From positions 124,001 to 188,000 of the forward strand of contig CAWAIS010000001.1 of the NCBI GenBank assembly GCA_963782255.1: a stretch of 64,000 nucleotides of DNA. The letters are read 5' to 3'. The position numbers were made by a program, and so were the translations under genes. The notes beneath the pieces are model-generated. The model was not told the origin of the DNA. It saw nothing but the letters and a program-made list of their open reading frames with translations, and did not search any database. Source of the DNA: Roseiarcus sp963782255. GTDB lineage: Bacteria > Pseudomonadota > Alphaproteobacteria > Rhizobiales > Beijerinckiaceae. This document shows positions 36,744 through 45,694 of the stretch, piece after piece (positions within the stretch are counted from its first letter, which is position 1; each line of letters opens with the position of its first letter).

Positions 36744-37736
36744 ATGAGGACTGGAGCAGCGCGCGGCGTTAGCGCGGTCTTGGCGGGCTTCGCGCTCGCC
36801 TTCATCGGCCTCGGCGACGCGCGCGCCGCCGATACGATCCGTTTCGCGATCCAGAAGACCGGCACGGTCGCCTGGGAGATCGCGGCCATGAAGGCGCTCG
36901 GTCTCGACAAGGCGGCGGACATAGACATCGAAACGACCGAGCTCGCGACGACCGAGGCCGGCAAGATCGCGCTCGAGGGCGGCTCGGCGGACGTCATCGT
37001 CTCGGACTGGATGTGGGTCGCGCACGAGCGCGCGCTCGGCGACAAGCTCATGTTCACGCCTTATTCGACCGCGCTCGGCGCCGTGATGACGCCCAAGGAC
37101 TCGCCCATCCATTCGCTCGCCGATCTCAACGGCCGCTCGCTTGGCGTCGCCGGCGGCCCGCTCGACAAGAGCTGGCTGCTTGCGCAGGCCGCGGCGCTGA
37201 GACAAGGCCACGACCTCGCCCGCGAAACCCGTCCCGTCTATGGAGCGCCGCCGCTCATCGCCGAGAAGCTTGCGCAGGGAGAACTCGACGCGGCGCTCGA
37301 ATTCTGGAACTTCTGCGTGGGCCTCGAAACGCGCGGCTATCGCCGGGCGATCGAAATGACCGACGTCGAGAAGGCGCTCGGCGCCAAGGGGCCGGTCGCG
37401 ATGACGGGCTACGTGTTCAGCGAGCAATTCGCCCATGATCACGGCGACGCGCTGAGGCGCTTCCTCGCCGCCACCGCGAAGGCGCGCGCCATCCTCACGA
37501 GCGACCCCGCCGCCTGGGCCCCGATCAAGGCCCGCCTCAAACTCGCCGACGACGCCGCGCTCGAGACCTATCGCAAGCGCTATATCGAGGGCGTCCCCAA
37601 GCGCCCTGTCGCCGAAGAAGCCGAGGACGCCAACGCGCTCTATCGCGTGATCGTCGAGAGCGGCGGCAAGGATCTCGTCGGCGGGGCGCCCGAACTCGAT
37701 ACGGCGCTGTACTTCGACCCGAACGCGGCGAAATGA
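36744..37736 (+). CDS. ABC transporter substrate-binding protein, NitT/TauT type
   Basis: A 330-residue exported protein (signal ~1-28, cleaved near DARAADTIRF) with the NMT1/THI5-like fold: GTVAWEIAAMKALGLDKAAD, GSADVIVSDWMWV, SLADLNGRSLGVAGGP. It begins 5 bases after the permease gene. This family binds nitrate, sulfonates, thiamine precursors or similar small organic anions. Here the ligand is unknown. With the next two genes it forms a second, complete ABC importer appended to the PQQ cluster. Confidence 0.88.
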   Translation: MRTGAARGVSAVLAGFALAFIGLGDARAADTIRFAIQKTGTVAWEIAAMKALGLDKAADIDIETTELATTEAGKIALEGGSADVIVSDWMWVAHERALGDKLMFTPYSTALGAVMTPKDSPIHSLADLNGRSLGVAGGPLDKSWLLAQAAALRQGHDLARETRPVYGAPPLIAEKLAQGELDAALEFWNFCVGLETRGYRRAIEMTDVEKALGAKGPVAMTGYVFSEQFAHDHGDALRRFLAATAKARAILTSDPAAWAPIKARLKLADDAALETYRKRYIEGVPKRPVAEEAEDANALYRVIVESGGKDLVGGAPELDTALYFDPNAAK

Positions 37737-37739
37737 GGC

Positions 37740-38480
37740 ATGGCCGCGCGGCTCCTGTCCCTGGTCGCCCTCTTCGCGCTCTGGGCCGTGGCCGCGCATT
37801 TCGGCGATCCGCGTCGCCTTCCCGGACCTGCCGCGGTGTTCGCGGCAATGGGCAAGGCTGCGCAATCCGGCGACCTCTTCTTCGCGATCGGCGTCACGAT
37901 GGCGCGCGTCGCAGCCGCGTTCGTTCTCGCGATGGCGCTGGGCTCGGCCATGGGCTACGCGATGGGCCGCCGCCCGCTCATCGACCGGCTCGCCGATCCG
38001 TGGATCGTCGTGCTGCTCAACCTGCCGGCGCTCGTCATCATCGTCCTTCTTTATATATGGGTCGGCCTAAACGAAGCCGCGGCCATTGCGGCGGTCGCGC
38101 TCAACAAGCTGCCGAACGCGACGGTGACGATCCGCGAAGGCGTGCGCACGCTCGATCCAGGCCTCGACGAGATGGCGCGCGTCTTCGCGTTCTCGCGCTG
38201 GAAGCGGCTTCGCCATGTTGTCCTTCCGCAGCTTGCGCCCTATTTCGCCGCGGCGACGCGCACGGGTCTCTCGCTTGTGTGGAAAATCGTGCTCGTGGTC
38301 GAGTTGCTCGGCCGGCCCAACGGGGTCGGCTTCGAGATCAACATGGCATTCCAGCTCTTCGACGTCGCCCTTCTGCTTGCCTATGCGTTGCCGTTCACGT
38401 TGGCGATGCTGATGATCGAAGCCTTCGTGGTGCAACCCTTTGAACGCCGAGTGTCCCGCTGGCGGCCTCGGCCCGCTTGA
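37740..38480 (+). CDS. ABC transporter permease, SsuC/TauC type
   Basis: A 246-residue BPD-type permease with five to six membrane helices and the conserved cytoplasmic loop EMARVFAFSRWKRLRHVVLP that contacts the ATPase. Begins 4 bases after the binding-protein stop. Translocation subunit of the second importer. Confidence 0.92.
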   Translation: MAARLLSLVALFALWAVAAHFGDPRRLPGPAAVFAAMGKAAQSGDLFFAIGVTMARVAAAFVLAMALGSAMGYAMGRRPLIDRLADPWIVVLLNLPALVIIVLLYIWVGLNEAAAIAAVALNKLPNATVTIREGVRTLDPGLDEMARVFAFSRWKRLRHVVLPQLAPYFAAATRTGLSLVWKIVLVVELLGRPNGVGFEINMAFQLFDVALLLAYALPFTLAMLMIEAFVVQPFERRVSRWRPRPA

Positions 38481-39168
38481 CGTTCATGTGGCGCAGAAGC
38501 GCCTGATGAACGCCTCGGGCCAGACGGTCGAAATTCTCACCGATCTCGCCTTCCGCCTTGAGCCGGGGCGGATCGGCGCGCTGATCGGGCCGTCCGGTTG
38601 CGGCAAGTCGACCTTGATGCGGATCATCGCTGGGCTCGACCAAGGGTTTGCGGGCAAGGTCCGGCGGCCGCCCGGCCGGCTCGCGTTCGTCTTCCAGGAG
38701 CCCCGCCTCCTTCCTTGGCGCAGCGTCGAAGACAACATCCGGCTTGCCGCGCCCGATGTCGGCCGCGACGAGCTCGACTCGCTGTTGCAATTGCTCGGGC
38801 TCGCTGGCCACCGCGCCCATTTCCCGAGCGAATTGTCGCTTGGACTTGCGCGGCGGGTCGCGATCGCGCGCGCCTTTGCGATCAAACCTGCGCTTCTCCT
38901 GCTCGACGAGCCCTTCGTTTCGCTCGACGCGCCGCTCGCTCTGGCGATGCAGCAGGAACTCGCGGCGTTGGTCGCCGAGCGCGCGGTTACGACCGTGCTC
39001 GTCACCCACGACGTCAGCGAGGCGGTCCGGCTCGCGGACCGCATTTTCGTCCTCTCTCATCGGCCGGCTCGTGTGATCGGCGCCATCCGCGTCGAATCCC
39101 CGCGCGAGCGGATGAGCGCCGACGAAGCGAAGTCGCTCGAAGCGCGCATCGAGGCGTTCCACGGCTGA
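38440..39168 (+). CDS. ABC transporter ATP-binding protein, SsuB/TauB type
   Basis: A 242-residue ATPase: Walker A GPSGCGKST, signature ELSLGLARRVAIARA (LSLG instead of LSGG), Walker B LLLLDEPFVSLD, and the H-loop VTHDVSEA. The likely start is TTG at 38440, overlapping the permease by 41 bases; an ATG at 38506 is the alternative. Last gene of the transporter operon. Confidence 0.9.
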   Translation: MNAECPAGGLGPLDVHVAQKRLMNASGQTVEILTDLAFRLEPGRIGALIGPSGCGKSTLMRIIAGLDQGFAGKVRRPPGRLAFVFQEPRLLPWRSVEDNIRLAAPDVGRDELDSLLQLLGLAGHRAHFPSELSLGLARRVAIARAFAIKPALLLLDEPFVSLDAPLALAMQQELAALVAERAVTTVLVTHDVSEAVRLADRIFVLSHRPARVIGAIRVESPRERMSADEAKSLEARIEAFHG

Positions 39169-39219
39169 GCGCGAAGGGAGCCAGCCTGCCCGTGTCCCAA
39201 CGACCTCGGGGCTGGGCGA

Positions 39220-40179
39220 TCAGCTTTGCGCCAGCTGCAGCTCAAGGTTGTTCAGCACCCGATAACACGGCAACACCTGCTCGACGCTGGCGTTGGGCTC
39301 GCGGCCCTCGCGGATGGCAGCGAAGAATTCGCGATCCTGCAATTCGATGCCGTTCATCGAGACGTCGACATGTGCGACGTCGATCTTCTCGTCCTTGCCG
39401 GTGAAGAGGTCGTCGTAGCGGGCGATGTAAGTCGCCGTGTCGCCGATGTAGCGGAAGAAGGTGCCGAGCGGCCCCTCGTTGTTGAACGACAGCGACAGCG
39501 TGCAGATCGCGCCGTTCGCCGCCTTCAATTGAATGCTCATGTCCATGGCGATGCCCAGCGTCGGGTGGATCGGCCCCTGGAGCGCGTTCGCCTTCACGAT
39601 CGGGGAGCGGCACTGGTAGGCGAAGAGGTCGACCGTGTGCGCCGCATGATGCCAGAGCAGGTGGTCGGTCCAGGAGCGCGGCTGACCGAGCGCGTTCATA
39701 TTGGTGCGGCGGAAGAAATAGGTCTGCACGTCCATCTGCTGGATATGGAACTCGCCAGCCACGATGCGCTTGTGCACGAACTGATGGCTCGGGTTGAACC
39801 GGCGCGTGTGGCCGCACATGGCGACGAGCCCGGTCTTCTTCTGCATCGCCGCGACCGCCTCGGCGTCCTTGAGGCTGTCGGCGAGAGGGATCTCGACCTG
39901 CACGTGCTTGCCGGCTTCGAGGCATTGCAGCGCCTGGGCGGCGTGCATCTGGGTCGGGGTCGCAAGGATGACCGCGTCGAGCCCCGGCAACTTGAGGCTG
40001 TCGGCAAGGTCGGTCGTCGCATGCCCGACGCCGTATTTCCTGGCCGCTTCCTGCGTCTTATCGAGCTCGCGTCCGACGAGCGAAATGACCTCGACCCCGT
40101 CGATCAGCTTGATGCCGTCGAGATGCTTGAGGCCGAAGGCGCCGGCGCCCGCCAGCGCGACCTTGATGGTTTGGGTCAT
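39220..40179 (-). CDS. ligC: 4-carboxy-2-hydroxymuconate-6-semialdehyde dehydrogenase LigC
   Basis: A 319-residue Gfo/Idh/MocA-fold dehydrogenase with NAD(P)-binding ALAGAGAFGLKHLDGI (~8-23), EIPLADSLKDAEAV, the GHTRRFNPSHQ segment and the helix WTDHLLWHHAAHTVDLF. It oxidises the ring-cleavage product of protocatechuate to 2-pyrone-4,6-dicarboxylate. The length and position after ligAB fit LigC. ATG 40179 gives the normal N-terminus. Last gene of the main lig operon. Confidence 0.93.
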   Translation of the reverse strand: MTQTIKVALAGAGAFGLKHLDGIKLIDGVEVISLVGRELDKTQEAARKYGVGHATTDLADSLKLPGLDAVILATPTQMHAAQALQCLEAGKHVQVEIPLADSLKDAEAVAAMQKKTGLVAMCGHTRRFNPSHQFVHKRIVAGEFHIQQMDVQTYFFRRTNMNALGQPRSWTDHLLWHHAAHTVDLFAYQCRSPIVKANALQGPIHPTLGIAMDMSIQLKAANGAICTLSLSFNNEGPLGTFFRYIGDTATYIARYDDLFTGKDEKIDVAHVDVSMNGIELQDREFFAAIREGREPNASVEQVLPCYRVLNNLELQLAQS

Positions 40180-40225
40180 GAATGCTCCCTCAGGCGCGAT
40201 GGCGCGTTGCCGTCTGGTCCGCCAT

Positions 40226-40340
40226 GTCCTCATCCTGAGGCGCCCCCGCGAAGCGGGGGCCTCGAAGGATCGTCCAGCGCGCCTGACGGCTCGTGCGAGC
40301 TGGGGCGTCCTTCGACAAGCTCAGGACGAGGTTCGAGGTC
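40226..40340. repeat. Palindromic dispersed repeat between ligB and ligC
   Basis: CCTCATCCTGAGGCGCCCCC, GCGAAGCGGGGGCC, CTCGAAGGAT, then a second element with GTCCTTCGACAAGCTCAGGA. Both are stem-forming and of a kind often dispersed in this order of bacteria. Being inside the operon, it could set the relative level of ligC to upstream genes. Confidence 0.7.
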
Positions 40341-40365
40341 GTTTCGTTGCTCTTCGCAGAGTGCA

Positions 40366-41223
40366 TCAGCTCGCGTTTTCCAGAATGAGATGGCCGACGG
40401 CGGTGTTCGACGCCGGCACGTGGAAGAAGCGATGGACGACCTTCGGCGGCGGGCCGCCGGCGACGTCCGCCATCGCGCCACGGGCAATGAGCCACATCAC
40501 GAGCTCGATTCCCTCGCTGCCCGCCTCGCGCACATATTCGATGTGCGGCATCTGCGCGAGGCCCTTCGGATCGGCGATCAGCCGGTCGAGGAAGGCGTTG
40601 TCCCAGGCGGAGTTGATGAGGCCGGCGCGCGGGCCCTGCAATTGATGGCTCATGCCGCCGGTGCCCCAGATCTGCACGTTGAGCGGCTCGTCGTAGCTCT
40701 CGATCGCGCGGCGGATCGCCTGGCCGAGCGCAAAGCAGCGCGCCCCCGACGGGACCGGATATTGCACGACGTTGACCGCGAATGGGATGATCGGGCAGGG
40801 CCAGGCGTCGGGCTGGCCGAACATGAGGCTCAGCGGCACCGTGAGCCCGTGATCGACGTCCATCTTGTTGACGATGGTGAGGTCGAAATCCTGCTGGATC
40901 ACGGACTGCGCGATATGCGACGCAAGTTTTGGATGGCCGATCACCTTCGGGACCGGGCGCGGACCCCAGCCCTCGTCGGCGGGCATGAACTCGGCCGCCG
41001 TGCCGATGGCGAAGGTCGGAATCATGTCGAGGCTGAAGGCGGTCGCGTGATCGTTGAAGACGAGGAAGACGACGTTGGGCTTGTGCTCCTTCTCCCAGAT
41101 CTTGGAGAATTCGTAGCCGTCGAACACTTTCTTCCAGTAAGGCTCGTGCGACTTGCCGAGGTCGAGCGCCGCGCCAATTGCCGGGATGTGCGAGGTGTAA
41201 ACAGAAGCGGTGATGCGCGCCAT
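40366..41223 (-). CDS. ligB: Protocatechuate 4,5-dioxygenase beta subunit
   Basis: A 285-residue class III extradiol dioxygenase. Iron ligands by family alignment are H12 (SHIPAIG), H59 (FNDHA) and the Glu in GIELVMW. GGMSHQLQGPRAGLIN is the active-site loop, with the catalytic histidine in it. With LigA it opens protocatechuate between carbons 4 and 5. It starts 3 bases after ligA. Confidence 0.96.
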   Translation of the reverse strand: MARITASVYTSHIPAIGAALDLGKSHEPYWKKVFDGYEFSKIWEKEHKPNVVFLVFNDHATAFSLDMIPTFAIGTAAEFMPADEGWGPRPVPKVIGHPKLASHIAQSVIQQDFDLTIVNKMDVDHGLTVPLSLMFGQPDAWPCPIIPFAVNVVQYPVPSGARCFALGQAIRRAIESYDEPLNVQIWGTGGMSHQLQGPRAGLINSAWDNAFLDRLIADPKGLAQMPHIEYVREAGSEGIELVMWLIARGAMADVAGGPPPKVVHRFFHVPASNTAVGHLILENAS

Positions 41224-41226
41224 GGA

Positions 41227-41670
41227 TCAGCTCTCCTTCTTCCGGCCCGCGGCGCCCTGCGGCTGGCGGTGCGCCTGAGCGTCGCCGTCCTCGCCGACAT
41301 AGCGGTTGCCCTCGATCGAGCGGCCCCCCCTGACCATCATGTCGCGGTATTCCTCCTCGGTCATTCCGGTCATGCTGCCTGCCATCTGCTGGAAGCTTCG
41401 GCCGTCGGTCGCGCCGATCTTGGCGAGGAAATAGATGTTGCCGCCGAGCGCGATGCAGCGGTTGAGGTCGCGCGCCATGACCGCCTGCTTCTGCTCCTCC
41501 GTCATCGCCCATTCATCGAGATAAGCGCGTTCGTTCGCTTTGAACCGGGCGCGGTTCTCGGCCTTCATCAAGGACATGCAGAACTGATTGAGCCAATAGC
41601 CTTGCCGCGACTGATCGGCGTCGAAGATCGTCGTGCCGGGGACGTCGAGATAGGGCTTGTCGAGCGCCAT
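41227..41670 (-). CDS. ligA: Protocatechuate 4,5-dioxygenase alpha subunit
   Basis: A 147-residue LigA: GTTIFDADQSRQGYWLNQFC, SLMKAENRARFKANERAYL, LGGNIYFLAKIGATDGRSFQ. It caps the LigB active site. It lies 2 bases after ligI. The C-terminal ~25 residues (GEDGDAQAHRQPQGAAGRKK) are low complexity. Confidence 0.96.
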   Translation of the reverse strand: MALDKPYLDVPGTTIFDADQSRQGYWLNQFCMSLMKAENRARFKANERAYLDEWAMTEEQKQAVMARDLNRCIALGGNIYFLAKIGATDGRSFQQMAGSMTGMTEEEYRDMMVRGGRSIEGNRYVGEDGDAQAHRQPQGAAGRKKES

Positions 41671-41672
41671 GT

Positions 41673-42620
41673 TCAGCCTCCCTTCTCATCGGGCCAGTAG
41701 AGCCGCATTGGGTTGTCGACCATGAGCTTGCGCTGCAATTCGGGCGTCGTCGCGATCTGCGGGATGATGTCGACGAGGAGGCCGTCGTCGGGCATGTGGT
41801 CCTTGAGATTGGGATGCGGCCAGTCGGTTCCCCAGATCACGCGGTCCGGAAAGTCCTCGACCGCGCGCCGGGCGAAGGGGACAAAATCACGATAGGGCTC
41901 GCTCTCGCCGTTCAGCGCCGGCGGCCCGGAGACCGAGAGCCGCTCGGCGCCGGACACCTTGGCCCAGACGTTGGGATTCTCGCGCATGAATTTGAGAAGA
42001 AGCGCGAACTCGGGGCCGTCGACCGGCTTCCTGACGTCCGGCCGGCCCATATGGTCGACGACGACCGTCGTCGGCAGGGCGGCGAAGAAGTCCCACAGTT
42101 CGGGCAGGTCCGCGGCCTCGAAATAGATGACCACATGCCAGCCGAGCCGTGCGATCCGGCCGGCGACCTCCATGAGCTCATCCTTCGGCGTGAAGTCGAC
42201 CAGGCGCTTGACGAAATTGAAGCGCACGCCGCGCACGCCCGTATCGTTCAACCGCTTGAGTTCGTCGTCGGTCACGTCGCGGCGCACGGTCGCAACTCCA
42301 TGCGCGCGGCCCTCGCTCGAGAGGCAGGCATCGACCATGGCGCTGTTGTCGGCGCCGTGGCAGGTCGCCTGCACGACGACGTTGCGGGCGAAACCGAGAT
42401 GGTCGCGCAGCGCGAACAGCTGAGCCTTGCTCGCGTCGCAGGGCGTGTACTTGCGCTCCGGCGCGTAAGGAAACTCCGCGCCCGGGCCGAACACGTGGCA
42501 ATGCGCGTCGACGCTGCCGGGCGGAAGCCGAAAGCGCGGTTTGCTCGGCCCCTCGAACCAGTCGAGCCAGCCCTTGGTCTTCTCGAACGGCCCGCTGACG
42601 GGCTTGCCGGCTGTGGTCAT
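41673..42620 (-). CDS. ligI: 2-pyrone-4,6-dicarboxylate lactonase LigI
   Basis: A 315-residue amidohydrolase-fold lactonase: metal/substrate DAHCHVFGPGAEFPYAP, VVVDHMGRPDV and the catalytic aspartate in WGTDWPHPN. It hydrolyses 2-pyrone-4,6-dicarboxylate to 4-oxalomesaconate. Placed between ligK and ligA, 10 bases after ligK. Confidence 0.96.
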   Translation of the reverse strand: MTTAGKPVSGPFEKTKGWLDWFEGPSKPRFRLPPGSVDAHCHVFGPGAEFPYAPERKYTPCDASKAQLFALRDHLGFARNVVVQATCHGADNSAMVDACLSSEGRAHGVATVRRDVTDDELKRLNDTGVRGVRFNFVKRLVDFTPKDELMEVAGRIARLGWHVVIYFEAADLPELWDFFAALPTTVVVDHMGRPDVRKPVDGPEFALLLKFMRENPNVWAKVSGAERLSVSGPPALNGESEPYRDFVPFARRAVEDFPDRVIWGTDWPHPNLKDHMPDDGLLVDIIPQIATTPELQRKLMVDNPMRLYWPDEKGG

Positions 42621-42630
42621 GGACTGCGCC

Positions 42631-43314
42631 TCAGTCGATGTATTTCAGGCCGGCTTGTTCGAGCGGCTCGCGCATCTTGTACATGTCGAGGCCCAGGACG
42701 CCCGAAGCAAGCTTCGCCCGCTTGTCGCTCTCGTTGGCTTCGCGCGCGGCCGCAGCCGCTCGGGCCTTCTCAGCCCATGCGGCGGGCACGACGACGACGC
42801 CGTCGTCGTCGGCCACGATCGCATCGCCCGGATTGACGAGTGCGCCGGCGCAAACGACGGGAATGTTGACCGAGCCGAGCGTCGCCTTGACCGTGCCCTT
42901 CGCGCTGACGCATTTGCTCCAGACCGGGAAGCCCATTTCAGTCAGGGTCTTCACGTCGCGCACGCCCGCGTCGATGATCAGCGCCCGCGCGCCGCGCGCC
43001 TTGAATGAGGTCGCGAGCAGATCGCCGAAATAGCCGTCCGTGCATTCGGCGGTGATGGCGGCGACGACGATGTCGCCGGGCTGAACCTGCTCGGCGGCCA
43101 CATGCATCATCCAGTTGTCGCCCGGGTGCAGGAGCACCGTCACCGCCGTACCGGAAACCTGCGCGCCGGCAAAGATCGGGCGCATATAGGGCTTCATCAG
43201 GCCGACGCGGCCCATCGCCTCATGCACGGTCGCGACGCCAAAGGCGGCGAGCGCGTCCACGGCGGCGCGGTCGGCGCGCTCAATTTTGCGTCGGACGACG
43301 CCGAGTTCGGTCAT
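42631..43314 (-). CDS. ligK: 4-carboxy-4-hydroxy-2-oxoadipate aldolase
   Basis: A 227-residue class II aldolase of the RraA-like fold: VATVHEAMGRVGLMKPYMRP, HPGDNWMMHVAAEQVQPGDI, the divalent metal aspartate region LLATSFKARGARALIIDAGVRD, and FPVWSKCVSAKGTVK. It splits the final intermediate into pyruvate and oxaloacetate and usually also decarboxylates oxaloacetate. ATG 43314 is chosen; the frame continues upstream into a relic of ligJ. Confidence 0.95.
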   Translation of the reverse strand: MTELGVVRRKIERADRAAVDALAAFGVATVHEAMGRVGLMKPYMRPIFAGAQVSGTAVTVLLHPGDNWMMHVAAEQVQPGDIVVAAITAECTDGYFGDLLATSFKARGARALIIDAGVRDVKTLTEMGFPVWSKCVSAKGTVKATLGSVNIPVVCAGALVNPGDAIVADDDGVVVVPAAWAEKARAAAAAREANESDKRAKLASGVLGLDMYKMREPLEQAGLKYID

Positions 43315-43320
43315 GGGGTT

Positions 43321-43402
43321 CGCCTCCTCAAATCGTCCCTTCCCTGTGAGCGCCCGGTCCAAGCGGGGAGAGACCCGGCGCGCATTGGCTTCATAGACCC
43401 TG
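43321..43402 (-). pseudogene. Relic of a ligJ 3' end upstream of ligK
   Basis: Translated in the ligK frame, this gives RVYEANARRVSPRLDRALTG. The C-terminus of the intact LigJ at 48383-49411 reads KVYESNARRVYPRLDKALKA. The DNA is also similar (AGACCCGGCGCGCATTGGCT here, AGACCCGCCGAGCATTGCTT there, both plus-strand). It abuts the stop codon of the MFS gene at 43403. An ancestral ligJ-ligK order was probably broken when the MFS/shikimate genes were inserted. Confidence 0.7.
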
Positions 43403-44794
43403 TCACGCTGCGGGCGCAATTTCCTGCCGGCGCAAACGATCATACTCGACCTTGTCGACTGCGACGGCGCCCGGTTCGCCGAGGTCGTTCAGGTGCACGC
43501 GGTTTGTTTCGCGGGCCGTGAAGGCGGCGATCGCCGAGATGGCGGTGACGCCGAAGGCGCAGGCGCCGATCGTCAGTGGCACGTTGGCCGAGCCCGGCGG
43601 CGCGATGGCGGCGAAAGCCGCCGGCAGAAGCGCCGTCAACATCGTGCCGACATTTTGCGCGATCGCCATCCCGGAAACGCGCGCCCGGGTCGGAAAGAGT
43701 TCCGGGTAGAAGCTCGGAAAGATAGCGTTGTATCCCTGGTATACGATGCCCCACATCAGGATCGAGAAGACGAAGGCGAGCGGAACGCTTTTGATGCTGA
43801 TGGCGTAGAGGTAGGCGAAGGACAGCAAACCCGACAGAAGAGAGCCGACGATGATCGGCGGCCGGCGGCCGATCCGGTCCGAAAGGTCGCCGACGAACGG
43901 GATCACGACCACCGCAACGATGTTGCCGATGACCGGAATCCAAAGATAGATGGTCCTGTCCATTCCGACGCCGTAGCCGGGCTGCACCGCGTAAGCCGCG
44001 CCGAAGATGGTCGCGACCACCGGAATGACGTTCATCAGCGACATGCAGACGACCCGCAGCATGTCGGGCCAGTGGTTGGTTAGCGCATCCATGACCGGGG
44101 TCCTCGGGACCTCGCGGTGGGCCTGCTCCTCGGCGAAGGCCGGCGTCTCCTCGACTTCGCGCCGGATCACGTAGCCGGCAATGAGAACGAAGACGCTGAG
44201 CAGGAACGGCACGCGCCATCCCCACGAGATGAAGGCTTCCTTTGACAGCGCGTAGCTCAGAGGCAGGTAGACCGCCGCCGCCAGAATCTGGCCGGCCTGC
44301 ACGCCCTGCAGCGTGAAGCTCGCGAAATAGCCGCGCCGGCCGAAGGGCGCGTGCTCAAGAATCATGGAGCTCGCGCCGGAGATTTCGCCGGCGACGGCAA
44401 ATCCTTGAATGAGGCGCAGGGCGACGAGCAGGATCGGCGCCCAGACCCCTACCTGCTGATGGGTCGGCAGCAGTCCGACCGCCATCGTGGAGAAGCCCAT
44501 TAGGAACAGGCAGACGAGCATGACGTTCCTGCGGCCGTGCGTGTCGCCCCAATGGCCGAGAACGAAGGCGCCGATCGGCCGCGCGACGTAGCCCACCCCG
44601 TAGGTCGCGAGCGACGCGACGATGGCGACGGTCGGATTGCTGGACGGGAAGAACGTCTGCGGAAAGATCAGCGACGCCGCGGTCGCGTAGATGAAGAAGT
44701 CGTAATATTCCAGCGCCGAGCCGATCCAGCCGCTCGCCGCGGCGACGCGGGATTGATGGCGGCCCAGCGGCTCATGGGTGGTTGCTGCGCTCAT
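43403..44794 (-). CDS. MFS transporter, metabolite:H+ symporter (ShiA/ProP-like)
   Basis: A 463-residue permease with 12 predicted helices and the MHS-family motifs GHWGDTHGRR (loop 2-3) and GDLSDRIGRRP (loop 8-9). The position between shikimate dehydrogenase and ligK suggests import of shikimate, quinate or a related aromatic acid. The family includes ShiA (shikimate) as well as alpha-ketoglutarate and proline carriers, so the substrate is inferred from context. Confidence 0.9.
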   Translation of the reverse strand: MSAATTHEPLGRHQSRVAAASGWIGSALEYYDFFIYATAASLIFPQTFFPSSNPTVAIVASLATYGVGYVARPIGAFVLGHWGDTHGRRNVMLVCLFLMGFSTMAVGLLPTHQQVGVWAPILLVALRLIQGFAVAGEISGASSMILEHAPFGRRGYFASFTLQGVQAGQILAAAVYLPLSYALSKEAFISWGWRVPFLLSVFVLIAGYVIRREVEETPAFAEEQAHREVPRTPVMDALTNHWPDMLRVVCMSLMNVIPVVATIFGAAYAVQPGYGVGMDRTIYLWIPVIGNIVAVVVIPFVGDLSDRIGRRPPIIVGSLLSGLLSFAYLYAISIKSVPLAFVFSILMWGIVYQGYNAIFPSFYPELFPTRARVSGMAIAQNVGTMLTALLPAAFAAIAPPGSANVPLTIGACAFGVTAISAIAAFTARETNRVHLNDLGEPGAVAVDKVEYDRLRRQEIAPAA

Positions 44795-44829
44795 TTTCGT
44801 TCCTCCCTCGTGTTTCGCCGTTGACGGCG

Positions 44830-45663
44830 CTAGTATTCGACCTCTGCGACCTCCCTCAGCTCCTCCGGCGTCGCCGGAGGAAACTCGAAGAATTCGAGAT
44901 AGGCGGGGATCTGCTCGAACAGCATGTCGATGCCGACCTGGGTCCGGCAGCCCCGCGCCTGCGCTGCGGCGAGAAAGGCCGTCGTCTCGTGCTTCATCAC
45001 CACTTCGGCGACATGGGTTCCGGGCGCGAGCCGCGACACGTCGAGTGGCATCGGATCGCCCGGATAGGTTCCGAGCGGCGTGGCGTTGACGACGATGTCG
45101 AACCCCGTAGGGTCGTTTGATCCGGTCGAGACCTCAAGGAGCGGGTAGGCTTCCCGCAGCCGGTCGGCGAGGGAGTCCATCGCCGAGCCATCGACATCGT
45201 AAAGCGCGATCTCGGCAGGGCCCTGGGCGGCGGACGAGGCGGCGATGGCCGAGCCCACGCCGCCGGCGCCGATAATGAGGAGCCGCTTGCCGAAGAGCGT
45301 GCCGCCGTTGCGCGCGACGCCGCGCACGAAGCCCTCGCCGTCGAACATGTCGCCGACGAGCGCGCCATCCGGGCCGCGCAGCACCGCATTGCAAGAGCCC
45401 GCGATCTGCACCGCCGTCGAGGTCTCGTCGAGCATCTCGACGACCGCGATCTTGTGCGGCATGGTGATCAGCGCTCCGATGACATTGGTGAAGCGGCAGA
45501 TTTGCGGAAAGCCATGCGCGAAGTCCTCCCGCCTGACGCCCATCGGGACGACCGCGGCGTTGATCCCGCGCTTCTCGAACCACGGATTGTAGATCATCGG
45601 CGACTTGAAGGTCGTCGTCGGATAGCCGACGTGCGCGATGATCTTCGTGTCGCCGTTGATCAT
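44830..45663 (-). CDS. Shikimate dehydrogenase family protein (catabolic)
   Basis: A 277-residue AroE-fold enzyme: SPMIYNPWFEKRGINAAVVP at the substrate site, the catalytic lysine in TMPHK, and a DMFDGEGFVRG segment with the paired aspartate. The dinucleotide-binding GAGGVGSAIAASSAAQ follows. In this operon it should oxidise shikimate (or quinate) to 3-dehydroshikimate. ATG 45663 is chosen as the fold starts there. Biosynthetic AroE is expected elsewhere. Confidence 0.88.
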   Translation of the reverse strand: MINGDTKIIAHVGYPTTTFKSPMIYNPWFEKRGINAAVVPMGVRREDFAHGFPQICRFTNVIGALITMPHKIAVVEMLDETSTAVQIAGSCNAVLRGPDGALVGDMFDGEGFVRGVARNGGTLFGKRLLIIGAGGVGSAIAASSAAQGPAEIALYDVDGSAMDSLADRLREAYPLLEVSTGSNDPTGFDIVVNATPLGTYPGDPMPLDVSRLAPGTHVAEVVMKHETTAFLAAAQARGCRTQVGIDMLFEQIPAYLEFFEFPPATPEELREVAEVEY

Positions 45664-45694
45664 TTCGCACGCGCTCCTCGTCGCTGCGCCGCCG

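Noticed and set aside
39226..41700. An 824-codon open frame on the plus strand
   Set aside because: It runs antisense to ligC, ligB and ligA, all of which have clear catalytic motifs; the plus-strand product is unrecognisable and Arg/Glu-rich as expected for a shadow frame.
43315..43443. An N-terminal extension of ligK by 43 codons
   Set aside because: The extension is explained by homology to the LigJ C-terminus, and the normal LigK start lies at 43314.
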